Of a stretch of 6,717 nucleotides of DNA, positions 4,913 through 6,717 are shown in pieces. This stretch comes from Eubacteriales bacterium (GTDB lineage Bacteria; Bacillota_A; Clostridia; Christensenellales; Aristaeellaceae). The notes under the pieces were generated by a model, which was not told the origin of the DNA, did not search any database, and worked only from the letters and a program-made list of their open reading frames with translations. Location of the stretch: the NCBI GenBank assembly GCA_029974855.1, contig JARKQO010000129.1, positions 1 through 6,717 on the forward strand. The letters run 5' to 3'. Each line of letters starts with the position of its first letter. Position 1 is the first letter of the stretch. A program made the position numbers and the translations under genes.

Positions 4913-6283
4913 TTACGCCCCCGCCAGCTTCACGATGGCGTTGGCGAAGATGCGGATGTTCATCATGAGGCCGTCCACGCTGGCGTATTCTCCGGCCTGG
5001 TGGGCCAGTTCCTCGTCCTCGGGGAAGGCGCTGCCAAAGGCCACGCCCTGGCCCAGGCAGCGGGCGTAGGTGCCGCCGCCGGTGGAGACGCACTCCCGCT
5101 CCCGGCCGGTTTCCTCGTGGTAGGCGTCCAGCAAGGCGGTGACCAGGGGGGAGCTGGGGGGCACGTGGTGGGGCTCCTTGTGGGCGGCCACGGTGACCTG
5201 GACGTCCTCGCCCAGGGCGGCCCGCAGGCTGGCTACCAGGCGCTGGTGGTAGGCCAGCACGGGATAACGGATGTCCAGGGTGGCAAAGCAGCCGTCCTGG
5301 TCGTAGCGGAGAATGCCCAGGTTGCAAGTGAGGGGACCGCTGAGCTCGTCCTGACAGCGAACCCCCAGGCTGCTGCCGTCGTATTCCATGCCCACGCAGT
5401 CCGCCAGGGTTTTCAGCACCCCGGTGACCCCCAGGGCCCGGAGCATCAGCAGCAGCTGGCCGTTGGCGTTGCGGGCGGCCTCGGGGTAGGCGGCGTGGCC
5501 GTTGATGCCGGTGGAGATGAGCTTCACCAGGCTGTCCCCGGCCATCTCCGCCTCTACGGGCAGGTGCATATCCCCGGCCAGCTTGTTGACCTTGGCGCAG
5601 AGGGTCCCGTCCCCGTGGACCAGAGCGGTGGCCAGGCCGGGCACCACGTTGGGCCGCTGGCCTACGTCAATGCTCTTCACGGGCAGGCCGTCCGGGCTGG
5701 CGGGGGCGCGAAGCTCCAGCTGGAGCAGGCCCTTTTCCGTGTTGATGACGGGAAAGCTGGCGTCGGGGCTGAAGCCGGTCTTGGGCATCAGGCCCTGAGC
5801 CGCGTAATACTTCATGTCCTCCATGCCGGTCTCCTCGTCGCAGCCCAAAATCAGCCGCACCTCCCGGGAGAGGGGGATGCCCGCCTGCTTGACGGCGTAC
5901 ATGGCCAACAGGGCGGCCACGGCGGGGCCCTTGTCGTCGCTGGTGCCCCGGCCATAGAGGCGGTCCCCCTCCAGCAGCCCGCCAAAGGGGTCCACCTGCC
6001 AGCCGTCCCCTACGGGCACCACGTCCAGGTGTACCAGAATGCCCAGGGGGTCCTGGTCCAGAGGGCCCATGCGCACATCCCCGGCATGGCCGTCAATGTC
6101 GCGGACCTCAAAGCCCAGCTTTTGGGCGTCGGCCAAGGCCGCGTCCAGGGCCCGCCGGACCTCCGGGCCATAGGGCGCGCCGGGGGCCGGGGCGGCCTTC
6201 AGGCTGGGAATGGCGACCCAGCGGCGCAGCATGTCGATCAATGGGTTCCGCAGTTCCTCGATGATGGCGTTCAGGTTATCCAT
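4913..6283 (-). CDS. M20-family dipeptidase, PepV-like
   Basis: A cytosolic zinc peptidase of 456 residues, close to the roughly 470 usual for PepV/Sapep. It would release amino acids from dipeptides. The start ATG is supported by AGGAGG 7 bases upstream. An open stretch of 53 codons further up overlaps the preceding gene and is not used. All expected metal and catalytic positions are visible: H85 and D87 in VHLDVVPVGDGW, bridging D117 in GRGTSDDKGP, general base E150 with E151 in CDEETG, D174 in FSPDASFP, and H428 near the end. H263 in GINGHAAYPE matches the lid-domain His that aids transition-state binding. The sequence is very GC-rich. It lies 49 bp behind the PLP-enzyme gene on the same strand, which suggests one transcript for peptide and amino-acid catabolism, ended by the hairpin at 4806-4836. 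Exact substrate range is not shown by sequence. Confidence 0.93.
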   Translation of the reverse strand: MDNLNAIIEELRNPLIDMLRRWVAIPSLKAAPAPGAPYGPEVRRALDAALADAQKLGFEVRDIDGHAGDVRMGPLDQDPLGILVHLDVVPVGDGWQVDPFGGLLEGDRLYGRGTSDDKGPAVAALLAMYAVKQAGIPLSREVRLILGCDEETGMEDMKYYAAQGLMPKTGFSPDASFPVINTEKGLLQLELRAPASPDGLPVKSIDVGQRPNVVPGLATALVHGDGTLCAKVNKLAGDMHLPVEAEMAGDSLVKLISTGINGHAAYPEAARNANGQLLLMLRALGVTGVLKTLADCVGMEYDGSSLGVRCQDELSGPLTCNLGILRYDQDGCFATLDIRYPVLAYHQRLVASLRAALGEDVQVTVAAHKEPHHVPPSSPLVTALLDAYHEETGRERECVSTGGGTYARCLGQGVAFGSAFPEDEELAHQAGEYASVDGLMMNIRIFANAIVKLAGA

Positions 6284-6289
6284 ACGTCT

Positions 6290-6295
6290 TCCTCC
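6290..6295 (-). promoter_or_regulatory. Ribosome binding site of the PepV-like gene
   Basis: The minus strand reads ACAGGAGGAAGACGT before ATG. The near-consensus AGGAGG fixes the start at 6283 and excludes longer versions of the protein. Confidence 0.8.
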
Positions 6296-6332
6296 TGTCG
6301 GTTGATGGAACGGTATCGGCAAAGGGGTGAGA

Positions 6333-6717
6333 TCAGGGCAGGGGCCCCAGGATAGCCTTTTGCAGCCGGGCCAGGGCTTCCCGGAGCTGGCTGTGGGGGC
6401 AGGCCAGGTTGATGCGCAGGAAGCCCTCCCCCTGGGTGCCAAAGAAGGTTCCCATGGTGAAGGCCACCCCGGCCTGATGGGTGCGCTGTTTCAGCTCCTG
6501 GGTGGAAAAGCCGTAGGCCCGCAGGTCCACCCAGGCCAGGTAGGTGGCCTCCAGGGGGCTGAGGACGGCCTTGGGCAAGGCAAGGGGCAGTTCCCGCTCC
6601 AGGATGGCCCTGGCTTCTCGCAGATAGGCCAGCAGCCCGTCCAGCCATTGATCCCCCTGCTCGTAGGCCGCCTGGGTGGCGACCATGCCGAAGATGTTGC
6701 CCATGGCCACCCCGGTT
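6333..6717 (-). CDS. MalY/PatB-type PLP-dependent aminotransferase or C-S lyase, C-terminal part
   Basis: Only the last 127 residues lie in the window; the gene begins beyond the right edge, so no start is given. Family marks are the run GNIFGMVATQAAYEQGDQWL, TYLAWVDLRAYG, then GVAFTMGTFFGTQGEGFLR and INLACP, ending in an ALARL helix. In this fold-type I group the Arg of the R-I-N-L-A-C-P stretch binds the substrate carboxylate. The lysine that holds PLP would be upstream of the window. Relatives are cystathionine beta-lyases (MalY, PatB) that split C-S bonds, though many members are annotated only as aminotransferases. The stop codon is 49 bp before the PepV-like gene, in the same direction, without a terminator between them, so they are probably co-transcribed. 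Confidence 0.88.
   Translation of the reverse strand, partial: TGVAMGNIFGMVATQAAYEQGDQWLDGLLAYLREARAILERELPLALPKAVLSPLEATYLAWVDLRAYGFSTQELKQRTHQAGVAFTMGTFFGTQGEGFLRINLACPHSQLREALARLQKAILGPLP

Noticed and set aside
4758..5327. Upstream extension of the cyclo-ligase frame
   Set aside because: It runs through three hairpins and overlaps the PepV gene out of frame. The added residues are low-complexity and unlike the family.
5000..6355. Long plus-strand open frame of 451 codons opposite the PepV-like gene
   Set aside because: It is Gly/Ala/Val/Gln-rich, has no recognisable domain, and mirrors a clearly conserved GC-rich gene. Such antisense frames are expected from codon bias.
6284..6442. N-terminal extension of the PepV-like protein
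   Set aside because: It overlaps the end of the PLP-enzyme gene. An excellent ribosome binding site supports the internal ATG and normal family length.

Overview
The window looks like chromosomal DNA from a GC-rich, low-branching Firmicute of the gut Clostridia type (Oscillospiraceae-like). This rests on the strong AGGAGG-type ribosome binding sites, sigma-A-like promoters, and the secreted SH3-domain, DUF3048, PepV-type dipeptidase and TM2/SHOCT proteins. The genus is an inference and was not tested. No RNA gene, CRISPR array, insertion sequence or phage gene was seen.

Left part (1-2573): two divergent genes share a 175-bp control region. A DUF3048 (YerB-like) secreted protein is read leftward and runs off the left edge. 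A secreted protein with two SH3-type repeats and a calcium-loop-like C-terminal domain is read rightward. Between them lie two back-to-back promoters whose -35 boxes overlap, and three copies of a C(G/T)ACA-NN-TGT(C/A)G dyad. These dyads resemble operators of the BlaI/MecI/CopY repressor family. This is the most interesting element of the window: it suggests that the two exported envelope proteins form one coordinately controlled unit, with the repressor encoded elsewhere.

Middle (2574-4190): a leftward membrane protein converges on the SH3 gene. It has Pro/Asn-rich N-terminal repeats of 36 residues, several membrane segments, a TM2 domain and a C-terminal SHOCT motif. It has its own extended -10 promoter, and its membrane part is clearly more AT-rich than the surrounding genes.

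Right part (4191-6717): three leftward housekeeping-type genes. They are the C-terminal end of a MalY/PatB-type PLP enzyme (cut by the right edge), a PepV-like M20 dipeptidase 49 bp downstream, and then, after three consecutive perfect hairpins of which the last is a good intrinsic terminator, 5-formyltetrahydrofolate cyclo-ligase. The first two probably form an operon for peptide and amino-acid breakdown. The cyclo-ligase is probably transcribed separately or by read-through.
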